Shown one piece after another: positions 1 to 10,652 of a stretch of 43,332 bases of DNA. The stretch spans positions 1 to 43,332 of the forward strand of contig QANT01004444.1 in NCBI GenBank assembly GCA_003254885.1, written 5' to 3'. The DNA is from Purshia tridentata (Eukaryota; Streptophyta; Magnoliopsida; Rosales; Rosaceae). The position numbers and the translations under genes were made by a program. The first letter of the stretch is position 1. Every line of letters starts with the position of its first letter. The notes beneath the pieces were generated by a model. The model saw only the letters and a list, made by a program, of their open reading frames with translations. It did not search any database and was not told the DNA's origin.

Positions 1-476
1 TGTTCTAGAAAACTCGAAAAATAAAAGTTGAGACAGATTTGCAGAGGGCGGCGGTGGAGAGAGAGGAAGGCAGATTCACATGGAAGAGGAAAGAAGTAGG
101 CCTGGGGGGTTTTAATTGTTAAACTTTGGGCGACGAACACATTTCGTCGCCCAAAGTCACAAGCCGTCGCCCAAAGTTCAATTATTCAATTACGGGCGAC
201 GAAACATTATTTGTTGCCGAAAATTTCGTCGCCCCAAACACTTTGGGCGACGGCAAAAACTATTCCGTCACCCAAAATGCAGTTCCTCGTTTAGGTTAAG
301 GCGACAACATTAATTCGTCACCCAAAATGTCTAGGGCGACGATTATTGTTTGTCCGTTGCCCAAACTGCTTTGAGTGGCCAAAAAATTCGCCGCCCAAAA
401 TTAAGATTGTTCGTCGCCCAAGTATTCTCAGGCAACGAAAAATGGCTCGTCGCCCAAACTCTTTCTTCTTGTAGTG
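1..476 (-). mobile_element. CACTA (En/Spm) transposon terminus with subterminal repeats
   Basis: On the minus strand the segment begins at 476 with CACTACAAGAAGAAAGAG, the classic CACTA terminal inverted repeat. Behind it, 120-460 is filled with short units in both orientations built on GGGCGACGAA / TTCGTCGCCC, separated by variable AT-rich spacers. Such subterminal arrays are typical transposase-binding regions of this superfamily. The element continues past the left edge, so the other end, the 3-bp target duplication (TGT at 477-479 would be this side) and any transposase gene cannot be seen. Small open frames inside the array are not credible genes. Confidence 0.8.
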
Positions 477-1407
477 TGTTTGGTCTAGTAGTTGAGGAGT
501 GACAATCTGTTAAGGTGAAGCTTGAGTGTCCTTGGAACGACTCAAGCGTCAATCGACATTCCAGCTTTCTATTTCTATGTTTTTCAGTTTTTTAAGTTGC
601 CTACTTCAACCCTTGAATGTTATGATGGTGATGGCGATCGAGGTAAATCACATTCTTATTTCTCTTATTCCGAAGGGGAATGCTCGATGTCTTTTCCACT
701 TGCCTTCTCTCTTTTCCTCATGTCACATGGACTTTATTAACTTTTTTAAGTCAATCTTAAATGTCTTGAAAAGATAAAAATAAAAATAATATATTGAACT
801 TTTATTTGGATGAGATATTAAAGAAATTAAGAATAAAAAATTGAAAAAGTGAGGAAACCCATCAGGCCAACATACCAATCCCACCCCTCACCCTACCATT
901 TTTCAGGCAGCCCTACCCTATTTCGGCCGACCACCACTACTCTCTCTCTCTCTCTTCTTTTCAATTGAAGGGTTTAACTTAAATGAGAAGAAAATAAACC
1001 AAATATGGCCATTCAACTCCAACTTTCTATCTTTCCTCTCAACTCTCGCCACTCATCATCCTTTGTTGTTCTCCAAAACAAGGATTGCAGCAAGGCTTAG
1101 ACACCGAAATCGCCGATGCCAAATATCAAGGACAAGTGCTACAACCGACCATTTGGTGCGGTGCGCGACGGCGACGGAGGAGGATGCAACAAGGCATGAG
1201 GGTAGGCATGGAGGATGGGGCTCGGCATTGAGGCTGTTGTGTTTACATAATTTTTTAGGTTTTTGGTTTTATTCTTCAATTAAGATAACTTTTAAGAAGC
1301 AAATAATTAAGGAATTTTTTTTATTTGTTTAATAAGATGAGGAGAAGAAGAGGAGATATGCAATGAAGATGAAGAAACTGATGATGCCTTTGAGAAAAAT
1401 TACTTTT
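477..1407. other. Unassigned intergenic DNA
   Basis: No gene is recognised. The stretch has a short CT-dinucleotide run near 940-957 and AT-rich DNA. Open frames of 60-90 codons have no family-like motifs. Confidence 0.5.
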
Positions 1408-1546
1408 CTATTAAAAATTTTCTTTCAAAAACTTACTTTTTATCTTTTCAAGATATTTAAAACCTTAGTAGAATGCATGCGGCACAAGTAGAAGAGAGAA
1501 GGAAAATGGAGAAGACAAGTGGAAAAGGCAAGTATTATTTGCCTAT

Positions 1547-2564
1547 GGGAATTTCTATTTATACCCAACAATTTTCTTTTGTTATCAATTTCTTAATTTA
1601 CCCAACACCCACCATTTTCAAATCAGTTTTTTCTTATTTTACCCAACCTCAATTACCACATTATCCTTATTAATAGATACCCAACCCATTATTTTAATTT
1701 TCTCTCTTTACCCACAATTTTACACACATACCCAACAATAATAAATTTCTCTCCCAACCCAAGCATTTACACTAAACCCATACCCAACACCATACCTAAT
1801 AGCTACCATATTCCCCTCATAACCATTAAATAGAATACCCAATCTCAGTCCTTAAGCTTTTTATTTGTTATTTTGGGCAAATTAAACGTATTTTATGATA
1901 AGTTTATTATTTTTATATGAATTTTATCCATTGGTTTGAGTTTTTGGTGGCTTTTTTGGTTGGATTCATTTATGCTTTCGGAGGTCATTCGGCTCTGGTT
2001 TGCCGAGTTCGTCGCAAATGTTCAGTTGGCATCAACCGAACATTTCTCAAATGTTTGGCCAGCTCCAACCGAACATTTGTCATTTGTTCGGCCGGCTCCA
2101 ACCAAACATTTGTCATTTGTTTGGCCGGCTCCAACCGAACATTGTAGTCGGGTTTGGTTCTGGTTCACCGAACACATCCCGAACTAAAAATTTTTAAAAT
2201 GTCTAAAACATGGAAAAATGCATAAAAATTACACAAAATGCATGCATACATCATTTGGAGGCTCATAGGGTACGATTTCACCATTCATCTACCTAAAACC
2301 CTTGTTTTGATGTTAGAGTTTAATTTGATGTTAGTGTGAGTGTGAGATAGTGTGTGAGTGTGAGAGAGGATGAGTGAGGATGGTTAGGTTAGGGTTGATA
2401 AAAGAGTTGGGTATTAGGTGTTGGGTATGGAAAGAAAATTTGATATTTTAAAAATTATAATTTGCCCTTATTGGTAATTTTACTAAGAGATAAAATGGTC
2501 CATTCAAGTTTAAAATATATGTCGGGTATCAAAAGAAAATTGTTGGGTATGGCTAAAATTTCCC
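1547..2564. mobile_element. Non-autonomous Mutator-like (MULE) element, 1018 bp
   Basis: The element is bounded by a perfect 9-bp target duplication TTTGCCTAT (1538-1546 and 2565-2573), the size made by Mutator transposases. The ends are inverted copies: the left end starts GGGAATTTCTATTTATACCC and the reverse complement of the right end starts GGGAAATTTTAGCCATACCC. Both then share ACAATTTTCTTTTG, and similarity continues inward. No transposase is encoded, so it would need a helper. The interior holds a 33-bp minisatellite. Superfamily assignment rests on the TSD length and long TIRs. Confidence 0.85.
2030..2150 (+). repeat. 33-bp minisatellite inside the MULE element
   Basis: About three and a half imperfect copies of a 33-bp unit beginning CCGAACATTTGTCATTTG and containing GGCCGGCTCCAA. 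All three forward frames stay open across it, which produces overlapping spurious ORFs. It is more GC-rich than its surroundings. Confidence 0.75.
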
Positions 2565-2893
2565 TTTGCCTATTCCGAATATGCAACACCCAAAGCATGC
2601 TAAGGATTTCAACCAATAAGTTTGTGTTTTGTTCTCTATAAACTTATTACCACAACCATTCTGACTATTAAAAATTTTCTTTCAAAAACTTACTTTTTAG
2701 CTTTTTAAGATATTAAAACCTTAGTACAATGCATGCGGCACAAGTAGAAGAGAGAAGGAAAATGGAGAAGACAAGTGAAAAAGACAACTAGTATTTGCCT
2801 ATTCCAAATATGCAACACCCAAAGCATGCTAAGGATTTCAACCAATAAGTTTGTGTATTGTTCTCTATAAACTTATTACCACAACCATTCTGA

Positions 2894-5800
2894 ATAGATT
2901 GAAAGATGTTCTCTCGTTTGTCATATCCCCGGTGCAAGGTGCTTTTGTCCATGGTGACACATCTTTGATAACATTATTGTGGCGTTTGAATGTATAAACA
3001 CCATGAATTAAACAACAATGGGTTTGAATTTACCCCAAAAATGATTCTTAAACTCGATATGAGTATATAACCGGGTTGAGTGGATTTTCCAATGGCGTGT
3101 GTTAGAGGGTTTCCATTATAATGGAATTTGTTAAATTAGTGACTTATTCTATTTTGTGGAAGGGGTAGCCTTCTTCTTTGAAACGATATTTTTCCCATAT
3201 TGGCCAAAATATATCTCAGGCTGCAATCCGATGGTTGAAGTCAGTTTGGATTAAGATCACCAAATGGATATCCTATGTAGCCTAGATTAATATGTATTTA
3301 GGCTACGGTTTCAGGGCCGAGGTTTAGTACTCAGCGCACCCGTAAATCTAGGTCATAGCCCGACGACCAAGTAAAACCAAAGATTAGGCTTTGATATAAT
3401 ATATCATTTTCTAAATTCTAGTTTATTTTGACCTCTATTTCGGCCATACTAAAAAGTGAATTAATATTTAGGTCGAATGTTCTTACGGTCATTGACCACA
3501 TAGAGGCCGTATAAGTCTAACAACCTTACTTAATTGATGGTCTCACCAAGCTTGATTGTGACCGAGCTATTGTTCATCCACCAATGCAAAAAATACTTGT
3601 GTTTTCCATTCTCATACAAGGCTGGAAGGTTTATTGGCAATAGGTCAGCGCGGAGTGATTCATTGTGCTCAATGACAGTTTATGGCAGTTTATAGATCAT
3701 CAAATTTCCACAAATGGAATGAGAAGTGGGTCCATGTAAATGATCAAGACCTTGCAAACAACAATGCTCTTCCCCATATGGAGTTTGAAATCCAAAGGCA
3801 ATCATTGAGTCAACTGTATCTTTTTTGTGTTAGTTGGCCTAAGTTGCACCCTGCTAAGGTAGGGCTTGGCCTCCGAGCCGAGCATGGGAAGATTTTCTAC
3901 CTGATACAACTTAGGCTAAGGACTAGGGAAAGTTAGTATGTGGGTGTGATGACTCGTATTTTTCTAAGTTTAAATTTCTTGGCACTTGGGGATTTTAGGA
4001 ATGGTTACTAAAAGAAACAACAAATCATTTTGGGACAAATTTTAAGTTATGGACATTTGAGAGTTTTGGACGTGTGAAATTAGGAACAATTTTGTAATTT
4101 TGGGAGGAAATTTAATTTTTAAACTAAAGTTCTAAAAGCCTCTTTTTTTTTCCCTCTTTTTCTTTTTTTTTTGTTTGTTCTTTTACTCCAATGCGCGACC
4201 ACATTTCCCTTTCCTTCTCCCTACACACAGATTTTAGCAACCTAGCCTTTCTATTGACTTCCCGACCAACTCAACTCTGCATCGACCTTCCCCCACCTGT
4301 GCCAACCAACCTAGTCTTCCTTCTCGCCGGCCAACCTCTCCTCATGCACAAATCCAACCACAACGCCAAAGCTTGTCACCGATTCTCGTCCATTTTTGGG
4401 CAATTTTCCGGTGCCATTTCACTCCCTTTTTGGTAGGTTTTCTTCCTTCCACTTTAGGCTTTATTTCCCCTCTAATTTGGTTATTTAATTTTGATGTATT
4501 TAGAAACTTGAAAATTTGGAATTTGGAACCCTTTTTGAGTTTCCATGAATTTTCGGTTTTGGGTGATGTTTTGAGGTAGTTTTAGACAATTCCCAGCCTT
4601 AGGAACCTCCAATTGTGTATTAGAATGTGAAATTTCAAGAAAACTTGTGGAATTTAAAAGTTGGAGATTTTGGGGTTGAAGTTTGGTACAAAGTGCTTTA
4701 ACACCCTAAAGCACCTAAGTAAAACAACGATCACTGATCTGACCCAATTTTAAAACTATTTGACAAGACTGAACCAATCAAACACACTTATGTCTGCTCG
4801 ACAGAAGCACAACTCGAGAAACACAACCAACTAGCAATTCAAGTATTTATGTGATGAGTGACAACCTAGGCACTCAAGGATCCATCAAAGTAGGCATCCC
4901 AGTGCTAGCCACAACTAAAGTGAGATGTGAGATGCTAGATTATATTCAGTTCATCAGATGCAACATAATCAATCATAAGTCATAGTGTGATGCCATATAC
5001 CAAGGAAATAAACACAAGTTATATAAGACCCAAATAAACTCAGCAATCATAAAGAAGAGACACACAAGTTGTTCACCCAGAAAAACCTCAAAGGGTTAAA
5101 AAAATTGGGGGTCTTATCCGCTGACCGGGCAATCCAATATGAATATGTTGAGGTTCAATACAAAGTCTATATCAGCACGCAAGCTCATTTACTTACTCTA
5201 AAGCTAAGTAGCCGCTAGCATACCCACTTTGTGCAACCATCAACCAACAAGCCAAGAGTCATTTACGTTGTTGGCAGCTCTATCTTCTAGCTCATCAACA
5301 CGTAGCACCCCATTTGCAGCTTGCTTATGGATCTTCAAGATATGAAAGTGATATGCAATATTTTGGGTTAGCAAGATCAACTCCTTCAACCAAACAAGAT
5401 TTGAAGAAGCCAATATAAACCCAAATCTAAAAACTAGAGTGATGTGTTTATGCTTTTGAAGAAATCTGAAATTTATACACAAAACCCATTTAGTTTTTAG
5501 ATAAAACAAATCAAGAGATGAACACAAGAAAATTTTCAAAGAAACACTTTCAACTCTTGAAAAATAAAATACCCATTTGGTCACACAAAAACACTCAGCT
5601 CAAAGGCTACTCAAAACATACCAAAAATGTGTGTCACAAAAAGAATGAAGGGCTGCCCGTACCTTGTAGCCACACACGCACACGCACACCGTTCCACATG
5701 GCAGCCAATAATAGGCTCAAGTCCTAACCAACTTTCAGGACAGCTCATAGCCGAATATGCCAAAGGGAATCTGAAGATTCGTGTGGGAGAGGGGCTGAGT

Positions 5801-7000
5801 TGTTTTGGGAAAGTTTCCATTTTCAGAAAAAAAATTTGGGGAAGATGATGAATAGTGCAAAATGAAAACCCATTAAAAACTGATGTGGGCTGGAGAATAA
5901 ATGAGGAGAGTAAAGGCCCAATCAAAAGAAGTCAGAAAATTAGACAAGTGCAAATACCCATTTAGGAGTGTGATCCACATAAGAGACCCTCACGTGGGAT
6001 CACTTAATATTCACAACATAGTATCTGCAGTTCCCATGCCAAAAAAGTGTAGTGAATGATATATCATAGACTAGTCAAAACATGCACTACTCTGTGAAAA
6101 ACTGATGTTGCGTGAAATGCATGGTATGGGTATTATCTTAGGCATGAGGGATGTAGGACCAACTGTGTAGACTTTATTGCACACTCAAATGTTCCTAACT
6201 TAGTCTAGAGCTTGTGTGAGATTCAAATCTAAAATAATTACAGGCTGTTTTGTCAAGGAAATTGCCAATACAAAACTTGAAACTAACAATTTGCTTTACA
6301 AAAATGACATGAAATAGTAGATTCCAAGCACACACCTATATTTCAGAAATATTATTATATTAATTGAATAATATCAATTATTTCAAAATGTCATTCAAAA
6401 TTTCAAACATATCAATTGTGGAGATATTTATATTCGTATAGAAATAATTATTCCATAAAAAGGTCATAACCTTGAATAAGAATTTTTTTCCGTAGATATT
6501 TTTGTATGTGATTGTAACGATATAAGATCTCATGATTAATCTAATTAAATTTTAACATATGTACAATAATTAATATCTAAAAAAAAAACCTAAATGATAA
6601 CCTTAAAATAATACACATATTATGATTTGAGTCGAGTTCTCAATAAATTCAAGTACTTTGGTTAATGGGTATGAGATGTTTTTAGATGTGTAATTAGTAT
6701 TAAAACATATTGTATAAAATTTTAATTATTAATAGAAGAAGTTAAAATGTCAATATCATTTTGTACTTTGGAAATAATTGTATCATCACAAACTATGTGA
6801 TAACTAATATATGATAAATTTACTTAAATTATAACACGTGTATAGTTTTAAAGATGTTGTTTAGGATTGATGATTTTTAAATATTAATAATCATACAGTA
6901 TTATAGTTTGAATGGATTTCTTATATCACCACAAGGTATTTCGGTTACATGAACAAATTTCTCCTACTACTTTAGAGTTTTTTTATGTAAATATTTCAAA
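2894..7000. other. Gene-poor, TE-like intergenic DNA
   Basis: No intact gene is recognised. At 3946 a segment starting TGTGATGACTCGTATTTTTC, followed by C-rich then T-rich DNA to about 4700, looks like the start of a degenerate gypsy-type LTR, but no matching partner LTR or primer-binding site was found. The 84-codon frame at 3682-3936 has no recognisable domain. A block at 5040-5230 looks repeat-derived. 6300-6900 is simple AT-rich DNA. Confidence 0.35.
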
Positions 7001-7034
7001 TCAAATAAAAAGGGCAAAAAGAGTTGGGTTTGCG

Positions 7035-7218
7035 ATTATACCAATTAAGCCCAACCTCATCAAGACTGGGCTATTGAATCGAGCCCAACAAAGCCCAATC
7101 TCTTTTCTGAAAAGGGGTACTTTCGTCATTTAGAAATATAGAGTTGGGAACTAGGGTTCCGCGAAATCACATATAAGAGCCAACCCTCTCGTTTTGCTTC
7201 GTCAAAGAGAACCCTAAC
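7035..7218 (+). promoter_or_regulatory. RPL29 promoter: site II cluster, TATA and telo-box
   Basis: Four TGGGCY site II elements in either orientation lie within about 60 bp: GCCCAAC near 7049, TGGGCTA near 7067, GCCCAAC near 7083 and GCCCAAT near 7094. A TATA-like ATATAAGA is at 7171-7178. Telo-box-like AGGGTT / ACCCTAAC occur near 7153 and 7211. Site II plus telo-box is the known signature of plant ribosomal protein promoters, bound by TCP factors and Pur-alpha. Confidence 0.7.
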
Positions 7219-7367
7219 ACTTAAGCTGTCGTCGATTTCCTCTGTTCTCTTTCCGGTTCGTTCCGTCTCTCCTTCTCTTAACGCGCAAAGTTCATACTTT
7301 TATTCCTCATTCTCTGATCTTCAGCTCAATTTCTGCTACTAATTACTTGTATTTTTGGGTTGCAGAC

Positions 7368-7652
7368 ATGGCCAAGTCCAAGAACCACACAGCGCACAAC
7401 CAGTCCCGCAAGGCCCACAGGAACGGCATCAAGAAGCCCAAGAGGCACCGCCACACGTCCACCAAAGGGGTACCCTTTATTTTCTCTTCTGATCAATTTT
7501 TTGATTTTATTACGTATTTGTTTGTTTGTGTTTTTTTTTTTTTAATTCTTTGATTTTGGGTTTAGATGGATCCCAAGTTCCTGAGGAACCAGAGGTACGC
7601 GAGGAAGCACAACAACACCAAGAGCACTGAGTCCGCCACCGAGGAAGAGTAG
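7368..7652 (+). CDS. RPL29: 60S ribosomal protein L29 (eL29)
   Basis: A small basic protein of the large cytosolic ribosomal subunit. Exons are 7368-7469 and 7566-7652, giving 62 aa, the usual plant length (about 61). It starts [12 protein letters not shown], continues with the Lys/Arg/His-rich core that defines eL29, and resumes after the phase-0 intron as [16 protein letters not shown], ending in an acidic ESATEEE tail. The exon 2 ATG is an internal Met, not a start. TTGCAG at 7360-7365, two bases before the ATG, suggests a 5'UTR intron ending there, common in plant ribosomal protein genes; its donor was not fixed. The frame reading through the intron is an artefact. The upstream site II cluster and telo-box agree with growth-linked expression. 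Identity is secure. Confidence 0.96.
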
Positions 7653-9477
7653 AGTGGCACTATTCCTAGGGTTTACTTTGTTATGATACCATTTTCAGGA
7701 GCTTTAGTTTGATGTTACTCCAGTGGATTTTATTTCAGTTTCATGTACGAGCAGTACTAAAATGCTTCTTTTGTTAAAGAGATTATAAGTTTTTGGATCA
7801 ATTTTATTACTGTTTCTGTTCTTTATACTGCTATTGATTGGAATGGAGAACCTTTTTATCTTATTATCACAAGCTGTTTTCTTTATTAAAATTAAAATGA
7901 GGTAGGAATTCCAGTTTGATTGTGTAAATAGATGTAAAGTTTACTTTTGTTTAGATTGCTTATATAGTTATGTGGTTAATGTATGTTTGTGGTAGGTTAT
8001 TTGATGGTCCATAAACGTTTTAGGTTACTGGACATGTTTATGAGGGATGTAGCACATCTGGGTTTTTTGTGAACATTCTAGTACTTTGGGTTATTATTTG
8101 AATTTATTTTATCGTAGTCATCGTAGTGATGAGGCTGCTGCAGATTAAAATTTGGGTTGAGCTCTATTTGAGATGCTTTGGAGATTTTAATACCTCTGGG
8201 AGTAGCAGTGCTGTGGTGGAGTCCAATTTTTTCCAGACTCTCATTTTGTTTCGCTGCGGATGGTCTTAGGGATTTTAAGGAGTTTGGAATTCAGGAATTG
8301 TATGTTAGATGTTGATAGCAGTTGATTTGCTAGATTGAATTATTGTGTGGCTTTTCTTGGTAGGTAGTTGATTTGCTAGCTAGAATCATTGGATAGTAGT
8401 GTTTGGTGGTTGGAATGTGTATCAGGTGCGGATGAACTGAAATGGATGCAATGTGAAAAATTTGAAAGGACCAAATTCATAACGGATACGTAATTTTCTT
8501 AATGCTTCGTGTCAAATCAAATATTAGCATTTTTTCGCCATCCAATTATACAAGCTCTAAGATAGACGGTAGAAATGTACATTTCATATCAAGGTTTATT
8601 GAAGCAGTTCTCTTGAGATGAATTCTTTTAACATTCTTTGTTTCTGACACACCGCTTCAGAGATGCAAAGAGGATCGTGAGAGGATTGAATGAAACAAAC
8701 AATAAGGAAAACCAATCCACTTATTGGGGTTGTAAGGCTTGTGGATATTCCAATATACCTTGTAAGTCAAAAATTCTGAAGTGAAATCTGATTGACAGCC
8801 TTCAATTTAATCTGCTATCATATTTGATTCTTTAAAAAAAAAATGTTTATTACAGCAGGCTAGAGTTTTCTCCTTGTATGCTATTTTTCTTCATAACCCT
8901 TTGATTTCCTTACATAAGGGGGTTCAAACATACCTATTAACTCTATTTTCGTTTGGTATGATACCTATAACTCCCTTATTCCAATAAAACAATGATGTTG
9001 AAGCACCAGAAAAAGCTGATGTGTTGCGACTTTAAAATCGTTTCCAAAATCTGCCATGGGACGGGTGCGAGTCTCACAAGCACTGAAGCAAATTTCTCTA
9101 TCATTAAGTTGTTAACAGCGAGAGCAGTATGATTATGATTATGTTCATTTCTGGCTGAAGCTTCACTAAAGAAAACATTGTGGTGAAGTGCATCCTATGC
9201 AAGTGAGTCATTTTTGTGTGGCATAATTTCACAGCTCCTTTTAGCTAGGTCCAGCTTTCTACAAGTAAACAATAAATTTTGTAGTGCCAATAAAGGTTTC
9301 AGAATTAGTAAAAACACTCTCAACTATTATAAGGCCCCTTCTCTTATGCATAAATGTTGTCTAAAACTACAGAAAACATGTTTCCATATGAAATCAATTA
9401 TGAATACAAGTGTTTCTTCAAGGCATTAACATAACTAAGAATCCAAGATACAAAGGTGAAAAATAATTTGGGCCAAG
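7653..9477. other. RPL29 3'UTR and intergenic spacer
   Basis: The first few hundred bases should hold the RPL29 3'UTR. The rest is AT-rich DNA with no recognised gene, RNA or repeat. The last part would carry the 3'UTR of the convergent dihydrolipoyl dehydrogenase gene. Confidence 0.5.
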
Positions 9478-10615
9478 TCATCCTTGATTCCCTGAAGTTC
9501 CTTCTTTTCTCAGGGTGTTGATCTCTTGTGTCTTGTGATGCAGAACTTCCTGAAACTCCCTATTACAAGCAAATATCTTCAAAATTTATACTTGAGTATT
9601 GTGTATTGAGAAGCTTAGACAGCAACTGGTTGACTTAGTGGGCTAGAAACATGACCTTTAACCTGCCCCAAGAATTAAAAAGATATGTGGGTAAACACAT
9701 ATCAGGAAAAGAACTAGTGCAGCGATGTAGTCATGCAGCATGATGTAAGAACTGAATGTCAGCAGCTCACCTTAGCTGACTTGAAAAGTTCATCTAACAC
9801 TTCAGACAAAGTAGGATGTGCATGGACAGCAAGTTTGATATCCTGCAAAATTACAAATGTAAGTAAATTCAACAGAGACGTTAGCAGTTGGAGGAACACG
9901 TCCGAAGAATAATCTACAATATTAGGAGTGGTAGATTTTAAAGGCCACATTATAAGTTGCAGTTTACGGGCATTAACACAGTAGCTTTAGAACAGTTAAT
10001 TACTTGAATACGCGTCCCCAATGCGATAGCATTTGATGCCTCATGAATGAGGTCGGCAGCATGCAACCCAAAGATATGAACTCCAAGTATCTCTCCGTTA
10101 TCTGGTCTGTATATTAACTGCATGAAAACAAAGCAGGATCAGGATTGTCAATATGCCCAGTAGATAACAACCAAGAAGGAAAATTATTGACCAACCAGAA
10201 CTCAGAGCAATTTCTGCATAGCAACAACATAAATGAAAAAAGGGTGGGAAGAATACCTTAGCAAGTCCCTCTCCTTCATTTTCTGCCAGGGCCTTTGTGT
10301 TGGCCTTGAAACTTGTCTTGGCAATACTTACTTCAAATCCCTCCTCTGCAGCTTTCTCCCTTGCTTGAGGCTGCAAATTAAAAATGGTTTAGTTAAAACG
10401 TTCAATATTTATAAAGGAAAAGCATCATGTTGTGATAGATGTTGCATAATGCATAATGACAATTAACAAATTATCACCTCTGTCAATCCAACCATACTGA
10501 TTTCAGGATGAGTGAAACATGCTGCGGGGATGCTCAAATGATTGAGCACATGGTCTCTTCCTGTGACTTGTTCAACCACTAAAGAGAGATGTATGAAGAT
10601 AATCAATTTTTAGGC

Positions 10616-10652
<37 letters not shown>

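Larger units (their letters stand above)
1408..2893. repeat. 229-bp tandem duplication, first copy split by a transposon
   Basis: Copy 1 is 1408-1546 plus 2574-2664. Copy 2 is 2665-2893 and is uninterrupted. Both start CTATTAAAAATTTTC and end ACCACAACCATTCTGA, with only scattered substitutions between them. Copy 2 keeps the single TTTGCCTAT at the site where copy 1 carries the insertion. Confidence 0.88.

Noticed and set aside
1..476. CRISPR-like repeat array
   Set aside because: Units are short, in both orientations, irregularly spaced, and end at a canonical CACTA terminus in plant DNA.
1917..2197. Three overlapping 65-83 codon ORFs
   Set aside because: They come from a 33-bp minisatellite open in all frames inside a transposon.
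3682..3936. 84-codon ORF with WNEKWVHVND
   Set aside because: It faintly recalls plant transposon gag-like proteins but has no definable domain and no neighbours that support it.
5611..5925. 104-codon minus ORF
   Set aside because: No family motif; composition looks random and an opposite-strand ORF overlaps it.
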